A stretch of 64,000 nt of DNA from Catenulispora yoronensis. GTDB taxonomy: Bacteria > Actinomycetota > Actinomycetes > Streptomycetales > Catenulisporaceae. The stretch covers positions 62,001 to 126,000 of the forward strand of contig NZ_BAAAQN010000009.1 in assembly GCF_039531695.1 (NCBI RefSeq), read 5' to 3'. Of this stretch, positions 30,814 to 39,477 are shown piece by piece. The position numbers and the translations under genes were made by a program. Below the pieces are notes generated by a model. It saw only the letters and a list, made by a program, of their open reading frames with translations. It did no database searches and was not told the origin of the DNA. How positions within the stretch are numbered: the stretch's first letter is position 1; each line of letters begins with the position of its first letter.

Positions 30814-33498
30814 TCAGCCTCGCGCCTCGGCGTCCAGCACAGTACGGATCAGTGCTGCCCGGCTGGAGACGCCCAGCTTCCGATAGATCTGTCCGAGGTG
30901 GGCATCGACGGTTCGCCGGCTCAGGAAAAGCTTCTCGGCGATCTGGATGCTGGTGACGCCGGTGCTGGCCAGCGATGCGATCTCCCGCTCGCGAGTGGTG
31001 AGAGCCGTGAGGACGCTGGACGGCGTCAGCTCGATCGTCTTCTCAGCGAAGCCGACGGGCTGCCAGACCGCCGCCTCCGTCAACGGAAGTACCGCCTCAC
31101 AATGCTCTGCGATAGCCGAGACCCGCTCACGCCAGTCTCGCGCCTGCCTGTGGTTGCCCAAAGCCGAGGACAACGTCGCCGCCACGGCCAGCGTCCGGCA
31201 GAGCTCGATGCGCTCGCCGCTCGTGGTGAAGTTCTCGATGGCCTGCTGAGCGCTCTCAAGCGCGGCGTGGAGGTCGCCACGCAGCGCCTGGGCCCGCATA
31301 CGCGCGCGAGCGGCAAGAGCACGGCTGCTCGCCGACGGGAGCTGCTCCAGGGCAGCTTCGGCGACGTCGGCCCAGTGCTCGGCGGCGGCGGGGTCGTTGT
31401 CGTGCATCGCCACCTCCGCCAGCGTGTCGCAGGAACGGCTTCTGCGCGCGGGAACCAGGTTGGGCAGATCGGGGCCGCCAGCGGCTTCAAGGAGCAGCCT
31501 TCCAGCGCGGACCGGATCCCCGGTGAGCAGGACGATCTCCGCCCGGCGGCACCGGACCACGATCGACCACACCGTGGTGTGGCCCTCGGTCCAGGCCACC
31601 GCCCGGTCGGCCCAGGCCAGTGCCTGCCGTGCCGCGTCCGGCTCGCTCGTCCACACCAGCGCGGCGGCGCGGACAATGGCCAGAATGGCCCTGGTCGCCG
31701 GATTGGCGGCGCTCTCGAAGTAGGGGTCGGCCTCGTCGAGGGTGGCCAGGGCCCGTTTGACGGTGCCGGCCCGGGATTGGGTGTCCGCCAAGGATTTCAG
31801 GATCATCGGCAGGACATACGTCTGCCCGCTGCGCCGCGCGAGTGAGGCGCCACGGACGAGATGGCGTTCGGCGTCGGCCAGCCGGAACAACGTGGATTCG
31901 CTCAGGCCGAGTTGATAGACGGCTTCAAGGTTCGTCAGCAGCGCGGCGTCCGAGGCGGCGTCCACGAGTTCGGCCGCCTGGGCAAGGGCTGTCTCCGCGG
32001 CCACCAGATCGTTGGACGCCAAGTGCGCGAGCGCCGCCTGGGCCTGGGCCAGCGACTCCCCGACCGGGTCGAGGCTGCGACGGGCCAAGGCGACCGCGGT
32101 GTCAGCATGCTGCTGCGCCCGCGCATAGTCACCCTGGTCCAGAGCATTGTCGGCTTGCATGCTGTGCAGCGCGACGGCTTCCGTGTCATCGTCGGGCAGG
32201 GCCGCGAGACCCGATCGCACAATGGCCGCGGACTCGGAGAGCCGTCCGAGTTGGCGTTCGAGGCGCCCGGCGACGGCGACGGCGGTCAGGTCGCCGGTCG
32301 GATGGTCCACCATGGCCGGCAGCGTGTGGACGAGGGTACGGCCTTCGGACGCCTGCCCGGTCAGCAGACACGCGCGGGCGAGCAGGACCTGCGCCTCGCG
32401 CCGCGTGGGCGAGTCCGCCTGGAGATGCTGCAACGCCGCCTGGAGGTAGCGCGCCGCGTCGGCCGGAGCGGTGTGAATCGTGAGGCGCGCCGCGGCCATC
32501 AGCGTCGCGGTGTGCTCGGGCCGGCTGGGGTCGGCGGCGCGCATGAGGTGGTGGGCGCGCCTGGCGATCGGGGCGGCCTGGTCCGACAACGCGCGCTCGG
32601 CACGCAGGTGTGTGGCTATGCGCACCCCGGCGTCGGTGTGCCGGTAGATCACTTCGCCGACCGTCGGATGGCGCACGGCGAACTGCGCGATCGTGCCGGT
32701 GGGCCGCACGATGTCCAGCCGCGTCAACGAATCCAGGGCGTCCAGGGCCTCGGCGGTCGACAGCCCGGCGACCGTCGCGATCAGCTGGGGATGGGCTGGT
32801 TCGCCAAGCACCGCCAAGGCCTGCACCGTCGCCATGGCGTTCGGATCCAGATCGGCGAGTTCGCCGACGACGGCGCGCGCGGCGTCCGTGTGCGGGTCGC
32901 CGTCGACGCTCAGGATTCTGAGGTACTGCGGGTTGCCGTCGGCCGTCTCGTGGACGGCGTCCAGGTCCGGCCGGTCGCCGACGAGTTCGCGGGCCTCGTC
33001 GCGGGACAGCGGCCCCAGTTCCCACACGTCGGCCAGATCCGCGGCCACCGCACGGGAGACGGCCGCGGCGACCGCGGGGGCGAGTTGGCGGCGGCGGTAG
33101 GCGAGGAGCAACAGCATCGGCGCGTCGGCCGCCGACCGGATGAGACGCTCGACGGCCGGGAGCTGCGCGGGATCGATCCGGTGCAGCTCGTCGGCGACGA
33201 CGACCAGGGCATTGCCCGATGCGGCGGGCGTCCACTGGCGTTCAAAACCCGTCGCCGGGTTCGGGCCGTCGTCAAAGACCGGGTTCAGTACCGGGACGCC
33301 GCTCGCGCGGGCCCGGGCGGCGAGGTGGATGATCAGCGCGCTTTTGCCGATGCCCGGCTCCCCGGCCAGCGCGATCGTCCGGCCACGTCCCGAGCGCAGC
33401 CGCGCCAGGGCCCGGTCCCAGGCCCTGACCTCCGCGGCCCTGCCGACCAGGTGCCGGGTGCGGTCGGCCGGAACGTCGTGGTCCTGGGTTGTCGGCAT
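30814..33498 (-). CDS. LAL-type LuxR-family regulator with ATPase domain
   Basis: 894 residues from the ATG at 33498, with CCAGGAGG upstream; an in-frame ATG at 33555 gives a poorer context. Walker A GEPGIGKS (46-53), Walker B region ALVVVADELHRID, a long TPR-like helical middle, and a C-terminal LuxR HTH (LTTREREIASLASTGVTSIQ ... RTVDAHLGQIYRKLG). Large ATP-binding LuxR regulators of the MalT/LAL type activate catabolic or antibiotic genes after binding an inducer. No obvious biosynthetic cluster is adjacent except the orphan type II thioesterase on the other side of the promoter region. Confidence 0.93.
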   Translation of the reverse strand: MPTTQDHDVPADRTRHLVGRAAEVRAWDRALARLRSGRGRTIALAGEPGIGKSALIIHLAARARASGVPVLNPVFDDGPNPATGFERQWTPAASGNALVVVADELHRIDPAQLPAVERLIRSAADAPMLLLLAYRRRQLAPAVAAAVSRAVAADLADVWELGPLSRDEARELVGDRPDLDAVHETADGNPQYLRILSVDGDPHTDAARAVVGELADLDPNAMATVQALAVLGEPAHPQLIATVAGLSTAEALDALDSLTRLDIVRPTGTIAQFAVRHPTVGEVIYRHTDAGVRIATHLRAERALSDQAAPIARRAHHLMRAADPSRPEHTATLMAAARLTIHTAPADAARYLQAALQHLQADSPTRREAQVLLARACLLTGQASEGRTLVHTLPAMVDHPTGDLTAVAVAGRLERQLGRLSESAAIVRSGLAALPDDDTEAVALHSMQADNALDQGDYARAQQHADTAVALARRSLDPVGESLAQAQAALAHLASNDLVAAETALAQAAELVDAASDAALLTNLEAVYQLGLSESTLFRLADAERHLVRGASLARRSGQTYVLPMILKSLADTQSRAGTVKRALATLDEADPYFESAANPATRAILAIVRAAALVWTSEPDAARQALAWADRAVAWTEGHTTVWSIVVRCRRAEIVLLTGDPVRAGRLLLEAAGGPDLPNLVPARRSRSCDTLAEVAMHDNDPAAAEHWADVAEAALEQLPSASSRALAARARMRAQALRGDLHAALESAQQAIENFTTSGERIELCRTLAVAATLSSALGNHRQARDWRERVSAIAEHCEAVLPLTEAAVWQPVGFAEKTIELTPSSVLTALTTREREIASLASTGVTSIQIAEKLFLSRRTVDAHLGQIYRKLGVSSRAALIRTVLDAEARG

Positions 33499-33846
33499 GG
33501 GAGCCTCCTGGAGTGATCTACAGGGAATGCAGTCCACCGATTCACCGATCACCATATATCAGCAGCCTTAGCCAAATGACTTGCGTCGCGGTCGGTTGTG
33601 CCAGCTCGGAACCCATTTCGCTCAGAGCGGACGTGTAGCCATATCAGGGTGATTCGCATAATTACGTAGGGTGGAGCCGGAGTCGGCACCAGTATTTGTA
33701 CCGATGCGCAACGGACCGATCCGTTCTTCACTGAATGCGCGACCGCCGCAGGCGTCGGCCATACCCCCCGGTAATCAGCCACTGGATGTAATGATGTGCT
33801 CCGCCCTTGCTTTTATCAGCCCTGCCATCGGACGGATCCGGTGACC
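33499..33846. other. Divergent intergenic region, LAL regulator / thioesterase
   Basis: 348 bp with both promoters; slightly AT-richer than the flanks (for example CATATATCAG near 33550 and CATAATTACGTAG near 33657). No gene or clear dyad found. Confidence 0.4.
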
Positions 33847-34569
33847 ATGACCACCGTCCTCGAAACTGCGAAGACCCGCTGGCTCCGGAGCCAGGGCCGA
33901 CGGGCCGACGGGGTCCGGTTGTTCTGCCTCCCGCCGGCCGGCGGCGGGGCATCGGCGTTCCGCGGTTGGTCGGAACTACTGGGGCCGGGGGCCCAGGTGA
34001 CCGTCGTGCAGCTGCCGGGCCGCGAGGACCGTGTCCAGGAGCCGGTCCACAGCGATATGGACGCTCTGCTCGACGAGCTGGTGCCGGTGATGGCCGACGC
34101 CCTGGACGGGCCGTACGCGTTGTTCGGTCACAGTCTGGGCGCTCTGATCGCCTTCGAGACGGCGCGCCGTTTGGTCGCTCTGGGGGCCCCACCTCCACAG
34201 CATCTGTTCGTCTCCGCGCACGGCGCACCGCACGCACCGTGCCGGGGCAGGTATGTCAGCAGCCTGCCGGAGTCGGACGTCGAGCGGGCCATGGAGTCCC
34301 TCAACGGCCTCTTGCTGCCGCCGGCGCTCCAAGCGGACTTCCAACTCTGTGAGAGCTACAAGTACGTCGACGGACCACCGCTGTCCTGCCGGCTGACCGT
34401 CCTGGTCGGGGCCGACGACGACGTGCTGCCGATCGATCTGGCGTTGTGGCGCGAGCTGAGCATCGGGCCGTTCCGGATCCGGATCATCGACGGCCGGCAC
34501 GACTTCGTCGTGATGCGGCGGAGGCAGGCTGCCGAGGTGATCCGGGCAGGGCTCGCGGGTGAGTTCTGA
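33847..34569 (+). CDS. Type II thioesterase (RifR/GrsT family)
   Basis: 240 residues, alpha/beta hydrolase. FCLPPAGGGASAFRGW near the N-terminus, VQLPGREDR, the nucleophile elbow GHSLGA, and a late catalytic His in GRHDFVV. These enzymes clean misprimed or stalled carrier proteins in polyketide and non-ribosomal peptide assembly. No PKS/NRPS gene is in the window, so it is an orphan here, possibly serving a distant cluster; the divergent LAL regulator may control it. ATG 33847 is chosen; GTG 33841 in frame is possible. Confidence 0.92.
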   Translation: MTTVLETAKTRWLRSQGRRADGVRLFCLPPAGGGASAFRGWSELLGPGAQVTVVQLPGREDRVQEPVHSDMDALLDELVPVMADALDGPYALFGHSLGALIAFETARRLVALGAPPPQHLFVSAHGAPHAPCRGRYVSSLPESDVERAMESLNGLLLPPALQADFQLCESYKYVDGPPLSCRLTVLVGADDDVLPIDLALWRELSIGPFRIRIIDGRHDFVVMRRRQAAEVIRAGLAGEF

Positions 34570-34597
34570 GGTCCTTGCGGCTCCACGACCCCTGATG

Positions 34598-34618
34598 TAC
34601 TTTCCTGTTAGGAAAGTA
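34598..34618. promoter_or_regulatory. Operator upstream of the membrane-protein/regulator pair
   Basis: TACTTTCCT-GTT-AGGAAAGTA, a perfect 9-bp dyad 17 bp before the ATG of the membrane protein gene. AT-rich in a GC-rich region, so well above chance. Likely bound by the winged-helix protein encoded second in the operon. Confidence 0.75.
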
Positions 34619-34634
34619 GTTCCAAGGGGGAAAC

Positions 34635-35213
34635 ATGAACGATCCCAACGGCTTGAACGATCCGAGCGATCCGAACGGTTTGAACAGCTTGAACGGTCCA
34701 GACGGTCCGAACGATTCGACAGGTCCCGTGGGTCCGATCGACCCGGCGGACGCCGCGCGCGCCTTGACCGAGATCGACCGGCGGCGCGAGCAGGTGCTCC
34801 GGCGGAAGGTCATCCCGGCGTGGAACTGGTGGACCCACGCCGCCTTGATCGTCGTGCAGACAGCGGCTTTCGAGTCGGGGCGGCCCGTGCTCATGTGGTC
34901 CGGCGTCGGCCTGTTCGTGGTCTGCTCGCTCGCCGTCGACCTGCCCGTCTCCCGCGCCGCTCGGGCTGCCGCGCCGCACCGCAGCCTGGCCGGGCCCGGG
35001 ATGGCATGGCGGACGCTCGTCGGCCTGGTGGCCTTCGTGGCGGGTCTGGGCGGGGTGGCGGTGGCGACCGCGTTCGGTCTGATGGCGGCCAAGGTGCCGC
35101 ATCCGGTGACGATCGCGGCCGCCGTCGCGGCGGTGGCCTTCGCCGTCGGCGGGCAGCTGCTCGTCCGGCTTGAGCAAGCGGTCCTGGTCCGCCGGTCTGC
35201 CGGCCGGGGATGA
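34635..35213 (+). CDS. Integral membrane protein with Asn/Pro-rich head
   Basis: 192 residues. The first 40 are repeats of NDPNGLNDPSDPNGLNSLNG type, likely disordered, followed by a helix (ARALTEIDRRREQVLRR) and four hydrophobic segments (WWTHAALIVVQTAAF, PVLMWSGVGLFVVCSLAV, TLVGLVAFVAGLGGVAVATAFGL, TIAAAVAAVAFAVGGQLLV). AAGGGGG lies before the ATG. Its stop overlaps the next start (ATGA). It resembles small membrane proteins commonly paired with PadR/MarR-like regulators; function unknown. Confidence 0.8.
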   Translation: MNDPNGLNDPSDPNGLNSLNGPDGPNDSTGPVGPIDPADAARALTEIDRRREQVLRRKVIPAWNWWTHAALIVVQTAAFESGRPVLMWSGVGLFVVCSLAVDLPVSRAARAAAPHRSLAGPGMAWRTLVGLVAFVAGLGGVAVATAFGLMAAKVPHPVTIAAAVAAVAFAVGGQLLVRLEQAVLVRRSAGRG

Positions 35214-35539
35214 TGACGCCTATGTTCGACGAGCTGATTCACGCGCCGACCCGGCTGTCACTGGTCGCCTTCCTCGCCGCGACCTCGTGGGCGGACTTCG
35301 CAGTGCTGCGCGACAGCCTCACGTTGTCCGACTCGGCGCTGTCGAAGCAGCTCACCACGCTTGCCGACGCCGGCTACGTCGAGATCCGCAAGAGCTTCGT
35401 CGGCAAGCGGCCACGGACGTCGGCCCGGCTCACCGCGGAAGGGCGTGCGGCCTTCGAAGGGCACGTGCTCGCACTCCAAGAGATCGTGTCCAGGGCAGGG
35501 CATTCGCTGGTCTCTTCCGAAGTCACCGAGCAGTCGTAA
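35210..35539 (+). CDS. Winged-helix regulator (MarR/ArsR-like, HTH_27 type)
   Basis: 109 residues: LIHAPTRLSLVAFLAATSWADFAVLRDSLTLSDSALSKQLTTLADAGYVEIRKSFVGKRPRTSARLTAEGRAAFEGHV. A compact wHTH with recognition helix SDSALSKQLTTL and wing RKSFVGKRPRTSARL. Overlaps the membrane protein gene by 4 bp. Probably controls its own operon through the dyad at 34598-34618. Confidence 0.9.
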   Translation: MMTPMFDELIHAPTRLSLVAFLAATSWADFAVLRDSLTLSDSALSKQLTTLADAGYVEIRKSFVGKRPRTSARLTAEGRAAFEGHVLALQEIVSRAGHSLVSSEVTEQS

Positions 35540-35548
35540 GGTGTCGCC

Positions 35549-35800
35549 ATGCGATGTGCGGTGTGTGGCTCCGAGCGGTTGAGTCCGCTGGGTGAGGTAC
35601 GGACCGGCAAAGACTGGGGCGATGTTCCCATCTTGCGGTTCTATCGCCCCAAGTTCTTCAGCCCGCGTCCGACGTACCGGTTCGTGCTCGGCCGTGGTTG
35701 TCGGGATTGCGGAGCTCTGCAAATGTTCCTGACGGATTACGACCGAAAGCTATTGAATGAGGAAGCTGACGGTCTCGAAGACGTCAGGTCCGACATGTAG
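35549..35800 (+). CDS. Small zinc-ribbon-like protein
   Basis: 83 residues starting MRCAVCGSERL and ending in a GCRDCGALQMF segment: two CxxC pairs 46 residues apart, the layout of a zinc ribbon. The middle is aromatic and basic (ILRFYRPKFFSPRPTYRFVLGR). Follows the regulator by 9 bp and may be co-transcribed. Function unknown. Confidence 0.75.
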   Translation: MRCAVCGSERLSPLGEVRTGKDWGDVPILRFYRPKFFSPRPTYRFVLGRGCRDCGALQMFLTDYDRKLLNEEADGLEDVRSDM

Positions 35801-35831
35801 GTTATCCCCAGGTTATGTTCTTTTCACGCAG

Positions 35832-36542
35832 TTAGCGGCGAGGTTCCCAGCGAAAGCAGGCGCGCGCGGTAAGCACGCCTGCGAGAGTCCATGCCAGACT
35901 CGGCGCCAGCAGTGACAGTACGGAGACAAGGCTTCCGCCGTTCCCGTTCCACGCTGTCGAGACCAGCTCCGCCATCGCGCCGCCGGGCAGCGCTCGCCGG
36001 ACGGCATTCGGCCCGCCGAGGCTCTTTGCCTGGAACCACACAGCGGCGCCCGTCGACACCAGGAAGATCGGCGCTGTCGTGTACTGCGCGTGCTCCGGCG
36101 AGTTCGAGAAGCCGGCGGTGGTGAGGGCCAGGCTCGCGAACATGGCCTCGGAGAGCAGGATCGCCACGATCAGGAGCAGCGGGTTCGCAGGCGGGTCCGA
36201 GGAGCCGAGCACGCCGAACACCACACCGATCTGCGCCATGCTCACTAGAACCACCGGCAGCAGGATGCCGGCGATGATCTCTAGGTCGGAGGCGGTTCCG
36301 CCGCGCATCCGCTTCAGGAAGAGGGTCTGGCGCCGAGCGGCGAGGGTGGTCGTCGCGGTTACGTAGGTGCCCATGGCGATCATCAGAACCGCCTGCACGC
36401 CGGCGATATCCCCGCTCGGCTTGTGCGGGTCCCTGCTCGCGAAGAGGAACACTCCGAAGGCGAGCGGGAAGAGGATTGCGCAGCTGGTGACCAGCCGGTT
36501 CCTCAGGAGCATCTTCGCTTCGGCTACGGCGATGGCGTTCAC
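35832..36542 (-). CDS. ABC-2 type transporter permease
   Basis: 236 residues from the GTG at 36542, which overlaps the ATPase stop (GTGA). About six hydrophobic segments: LVTSCAILFPLAFGVFLFA, VQAVLMIAMGTYVTATTTLA, IIAGILLPVVLVSMAQIGVV, LLLIVAILLSEAMFASLAL, APIFLVSTGAAVWF, LVSVLSLLAPSLAWTLAGVL. Family pattern of DrrB-like exporters, including the cytoplasmic KRMRGGTASDLEI segment. Works with the adjacent ATPase as an exporter; substrate unknown. Confidence 0.9.
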   Translation of the reverse strand: MNAIAVAEAKMLLRNRLVTSCAILFPLAFGVFLFASRDPHKPSGDIAGVQAVLMIAMGTYVTATTTLAARRQTLFLKRMRGGTASDLEIIAGILLPVVLVSMAQIGVVFGVLGSSDPPANPLLLIVAILLSEAMFASLALTTAGFSNSPEHAQYTTAPIFLVSTGAAVWFQAKSLGGPNAVRRALPGGAMAELVSTAWNGNGGSLVSVLSLLAPSLAWTLAGVLTARACFRWEPRR

Positions 36543-37483
36543 TTGTTCTTCCCTTCTTGGCCCTCGGGCCTGCGTCCGAGTGTCCGGAATATGTCGTCGA
36601 GCCCTGACTCCCGGACGCTGAACCGCCGCAGCACATGACCGTGGCCGGCAGCCCACGCCAACAGAGCGGCCACGTCCCGCTGGACGTCCCGCGTCTCGAT
36701 GACCGCGAGTCCGTTCTCCGTCCCTGCCAAGGGCAGCGGGAGGCCCTGGACCGCCTCCGGCGGCACGAAGCGGATCGTGCTGACACCCCCTTCGGTGAGC
36801 TCGCCGAGCGTGCCCTGGCGCCGGATCGAGCCCGCGTGCATCAGGCCGACCCGGTCGGCGTGCTTCTCGGCCTCCTCCAGGTAGTGCGTCGTCAGGAGAA
36901 AGGCGGTGCCGTCGCTCTTGAGCTCGTCGACCACCGACCACAGGGCTTCCCGCGACGCGGGGTCCAGGCCGGTCGTCGGCTCGTCGAGGAACACCAGCTC
37001 CGGGCGGCCCCAGATCGCCATGGCGAAGTCGACGCGGCGCTTCTCGCCGCCGGACAGCTGCGCGGCACGTGTCCGACTTCGATGACTGATACCGACGTGC
37101 TCCAGAACCTTGTCGACGTCGTCCCGCCGGCCCGAGATCGCCCCGGCCAGGGCCACCGTCTCTCGTACGGTGAGGTCGGCGGCGAGCCCGGAATCCTGGA
37201 GCATGATCCCCATACGGGGCCGGACGTGACGCCGGTCGGATGGATCGCCACCCAGGACGCTGATTCGGCCTGCCATCGCGGGTCGGTGGCCTTCAAGCAC
37301 TTCGAGCATGGTGGTCTTGCCCGCGCCGTTGGTGCCCAGCAACGCGTAGAGCTCGCCTCGGCGCACGGTCAGGTCGACGTCTCGGACCGCGACATGCGGA
37401 GTCTTCGCGGAGCCGGACCTCGCCTGGTACGCGAAGCTCACGCCACGGGCCTCGATGACGGTGTCCTGGGTGGATGGCTTCAT
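36539..37483 (-). CDS. ABC transporter ATP-binding protein
   Basis: 314 residues from the ATG at 37483. Walker A GTNGAGKTT, signature LSGGEKRR, Walker B LVFLDEPTTGLDP and switch His in LTTHYLEEAEKHADR: a DrrA-like exporter ATPase. The frame also has an ATG at 37549, but that one lies inside a perfect palindrome that looks like an operator, so the downstream start is chosen. Divergent from a DesKR-like two-component system, the usual controller of such exporters. Confidence 0.93.
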   Translation of the reverse strand: MKPSTQDTVIEARGVSFAYQARSGSAKTPHVAVRDVDLTVRRGELYALLGTNGAGKTTMLEVLEGHRPAMAGRISVLGGDPSDRRHVRPRMGIMLQDSGLAADLTVRETVALAGAISGRRDDVDKVLEHVGISHRSRTRAAQLSGGEKRRVDFAMAIWGRPELVFLDEPTTGLDPASREALWSVVDELKSDGTAFLLTTHYLEEAEKHADRVGLMHAGSIRRQGTLGELTEGGVSTIRFVPPEAVQGLPLPLAGTENGLAVIETRDVQRDVAALLAWAAGHGHVLRRFSVRESGLDDIFRTLGRRPEGQEGKNK

Positions 37484-37541
37484 GACGTCCACGATCGGTG
37501 TCGCGGCGAGCGCCGCGTAGTGTCGTGGACACACCGCCTGA

Positions 37542-37557
37542 CCTGACATTTGTCAGG
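37542..37557. promoter_or_regulatory. Palindrome between the ABC exporter and the two-component system
   Basis: CCTGACATTTGTCAGG, perfect 16-bp dyad, 58 bp before each of the two divergent starts (37483 minus, 37615 plus). A good candidate for the response regulator binding site. Confidence 0.7.
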
Positions 37558-37614
37558 CCGGACAGTGACATTCCAGGGGGTTCGCGATCAGTCCCGTCAC
37601 CATAGAGTGGCCTG

Positions 37615-38778
37615 GTGACGCCGGAGATCGTGGGAGCGGGAGGCAGTCCGGGCGGTCCGGGCGGTCCGGGCGGTCCGGATGCCGAGGCTGACGCCGACGT
37701 GCCGGCGCTTGCCCGAATGCGTCGCTACACGACCTGGGCTCTGGTCGGCATCGTCGCGGGCTACGTGTTTCTCGTCGCGGGGCAGAGTCGTTCGCTGTGG
37801 AGTCTGGCGGCGATGCTCGGAGTCGGCGCCATGGTCTGCTGGCAGTGCCTGTACTGGGAGCACGGCGCGCCGAGGGTTCTTGCCGTGGCGACGTTGGCCG
37901 TCTCCTACGCCATGTACTGCGTCGTCGTCGGCAACCACGCCAGCCCGATCGGCGGAGTCGCCTTCGCGCTGTCGGTCGGGCTCGTGGTGAGCTCGCCGGC
38001 GTTCGCACAGTGGTCCTGGACCTTGCTCGGGGTCGCTCTCGCGGTACTTCCCGCGGTGCTGATCCGTGCGGACGGCGGCTACATTGCCCTCGTGGTGGCG
38101 ATGATCGCGGGCTCGGTGGCCATGTTCCGGGTCAACCGGTTCGGGTTCGGCCTCTACTTGGAGATCGACCAGGCCCGCCGGACGACGGCCGAGCTCGCGG
38201 TCGTCCGCGAGCGTTATCGCATCGCCGCCGACCTGCACGACATTCAGGGGCAGGCCCTGCATGTCAGCCGTCTGAAACTGCGGTTGGCCGACCAGCTGCT
38301 GGCCGACGACCCCGGGCTGGCTCGGGCGCAGGTGCGGGAAGCCGAGCAGCTCATTGCGGACGCGATCGCCGAGACGCGACGGCTGGCCTATGGGCAGCGA
38401 CGTCTCACGTTCGCTGGGGAGTTGGCGAACTCAGAGTCGCTCATCCGGGCGGCCGGGATCGAGCTCGACGTCGCGGGGACGGTTCCGGTCGGCCACCGGC
38501 TCGATGAGCTGTTCGGTCTCGTCGTTCGCGAAGCGACGACGAACCTGCTGCGGCACGCGCAGGCCGAGCAGGTCGTGATCACCATCGGGGCGGACTCGGT
38601 ACGGATCGTCAACGACGGAGCCACGGAGGACGCGCGGGCCCTGAGCGGTCTGGCACGGCTCGGTGAGCGGTTCGCGGCGGCGGGCGGAACGCTGACGACG
38701 TCGCGGGCCGGGGAGACGTTCACGACGGCGGCGCGGGCCGGGCTCGACCTGACCGCCTCCACGGAGACGGCGCCATGA
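37615..38778 (+). CDS. DesK/NarX-type sensor histidine kinase
   Basis: 387 residues. A Gly/Pro-rich start (three GGP units), about six membrane segments in residues 35-180, the HisKA_3 phosphorylation box RIAADLHDIQGQALHVSRLK (His in LHD), and a short HATPase with N box VVREATTNLLRHAQ. Senses membrane or envelope state and phosphorylates the next gene product. GTG start. Overlaps the response regulator by 4 bp (ATGA) and is divergent from the ABC exporter it probably controls. Confidence 0.92.
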   Translation: MTPEIVGAGGSPGGPGGPGGPDAEADADVPALARMRRYTTWALVGIVAGYVFLVAGQSRSLWSLAAMLGVGAMVCWQCLYWEHGAPRVLAVATLAVSYAMYCVVVGNHASPIGGVAFALSVGLVVSSPAFAQWSWTLLGVALAVLPAVLIRADGGYIALVVAMIAGSVAMFRVNRFGFGLYLEIDQARRTTAELAVVRERYRIAADLHDIQGQALHVSRLKLRLADQLLADDPGLARAQVREAEQLIADAIAETRRLAYGQRRLTFAGELANSESLIRAAGIELDVAGTVPVGHRLDELFGLVVREATTNLLRHAQAEQVVITIGADSVRIVNDGATEDARALSGLARLGERFAAAGGTLTTSRAGETFTTAARAGLDLTASTETAP

Positions 38779-39461
38779 CCAACGCTAGCAACAGCGCCAC
38801 GAACAGCCCCACGCACAGGCTCACGAACAGTCCCACCAACGACGTCGCGAGCGACACCCCGATCCGCGTCCTTCTCGCCGACGACGAGACCCTCCTGCGC
38901 ACCGCCCTCGTCAGCCTCCTGAGTCTCTCCGGCCGCATCGAGGTCGTGGCGCAGGCCGCCGACGGCCTCGAAGCCGTGGCGCTCGCCGCGACCCGCGCCC
39001 CGGACGTCGTCGTGCTCGACCTGGAGATGCCCGGCATCGACGGCATCGAGGCCGCCCGGCGCATCCTCGCGGCGCGGCCGGGCCAGGCCGTCGTCCTGCT
39101 CACCAGGCACGGCCGCGCCGGAGTGCTGCGGATGGCGCTGGCCGCCGGAGTCCGCGGCTTCCTGCTGAAGTCGGTCGATCCCGGCGAGCTGGAGCGGGTC
39201 ATCCTCCATGTCGCCGCCGGCAAGCGCTGGATCGACGCCGAGGTGTCGGCCGCCGCGATGATGGACGACTGCCCGCTCACCGAGCGGGAGCTCGACGCGC
39301 TGCGGCTCACCACGGAAGGGCTCAGCGTCCGCGAGATCAGTGCGCGGCTGCATCTCGCGTCCGGCACGGTACGCAACTATCTGTCCTCTGCGATGCAGAA
39401 GACCGGCGGCTCGTCGCGGCATACCGCCGCCCGGGTGGCGCGGGAGCGCGGCTGGCTATAG
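38775..39461 (+). CDS. NarL/DesR-type response regulator
   Basis: 228 residues: Asn/Ser/Thr-rich head of about 28, receiver domain (VLLADDETLLRTAL, phosphoacceptor in VVVLDLEMPGIDG, FLLKSVDPGE), and C-terminal LuxR HTH (LTERELDALRLTTEGLSVRE ... GTVRNYLSSAMQKTG). Partner of the coupled sensor kinase; the likely target is the divergent ABC operon through the 16-bp palindrome. Confidence 0.94.
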   Translation: MTNASNSATNSPTHRLTNSPTNDVASDTPIRVLLADDETLLRTALVSLLSLSGRIEVVAQAADGLEAVALAATRAPDVVVLDLEMPGIDGIEAARRILAARPGQAVVLLTRHGRAGVLRMALAAGVRGFLLKSVDPGELERVILHVAAGKRWIDAEVSAAAMMDDCPLTERELDALRLTTEGLSVREISARLHLASGTVRNYLSSAMQKTGGSSRHTAARVARERGWL

Positions 39462-39477
39462 CCAAGCTTCCGGCGCC

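Noticed and set aside
37484..37549. Upstream ATG of the ABC ATPase frame
   Set aside because: It lies inside a perfect palindrome that is best explained as an operator, and the added residues are not part of the ATPase fold.
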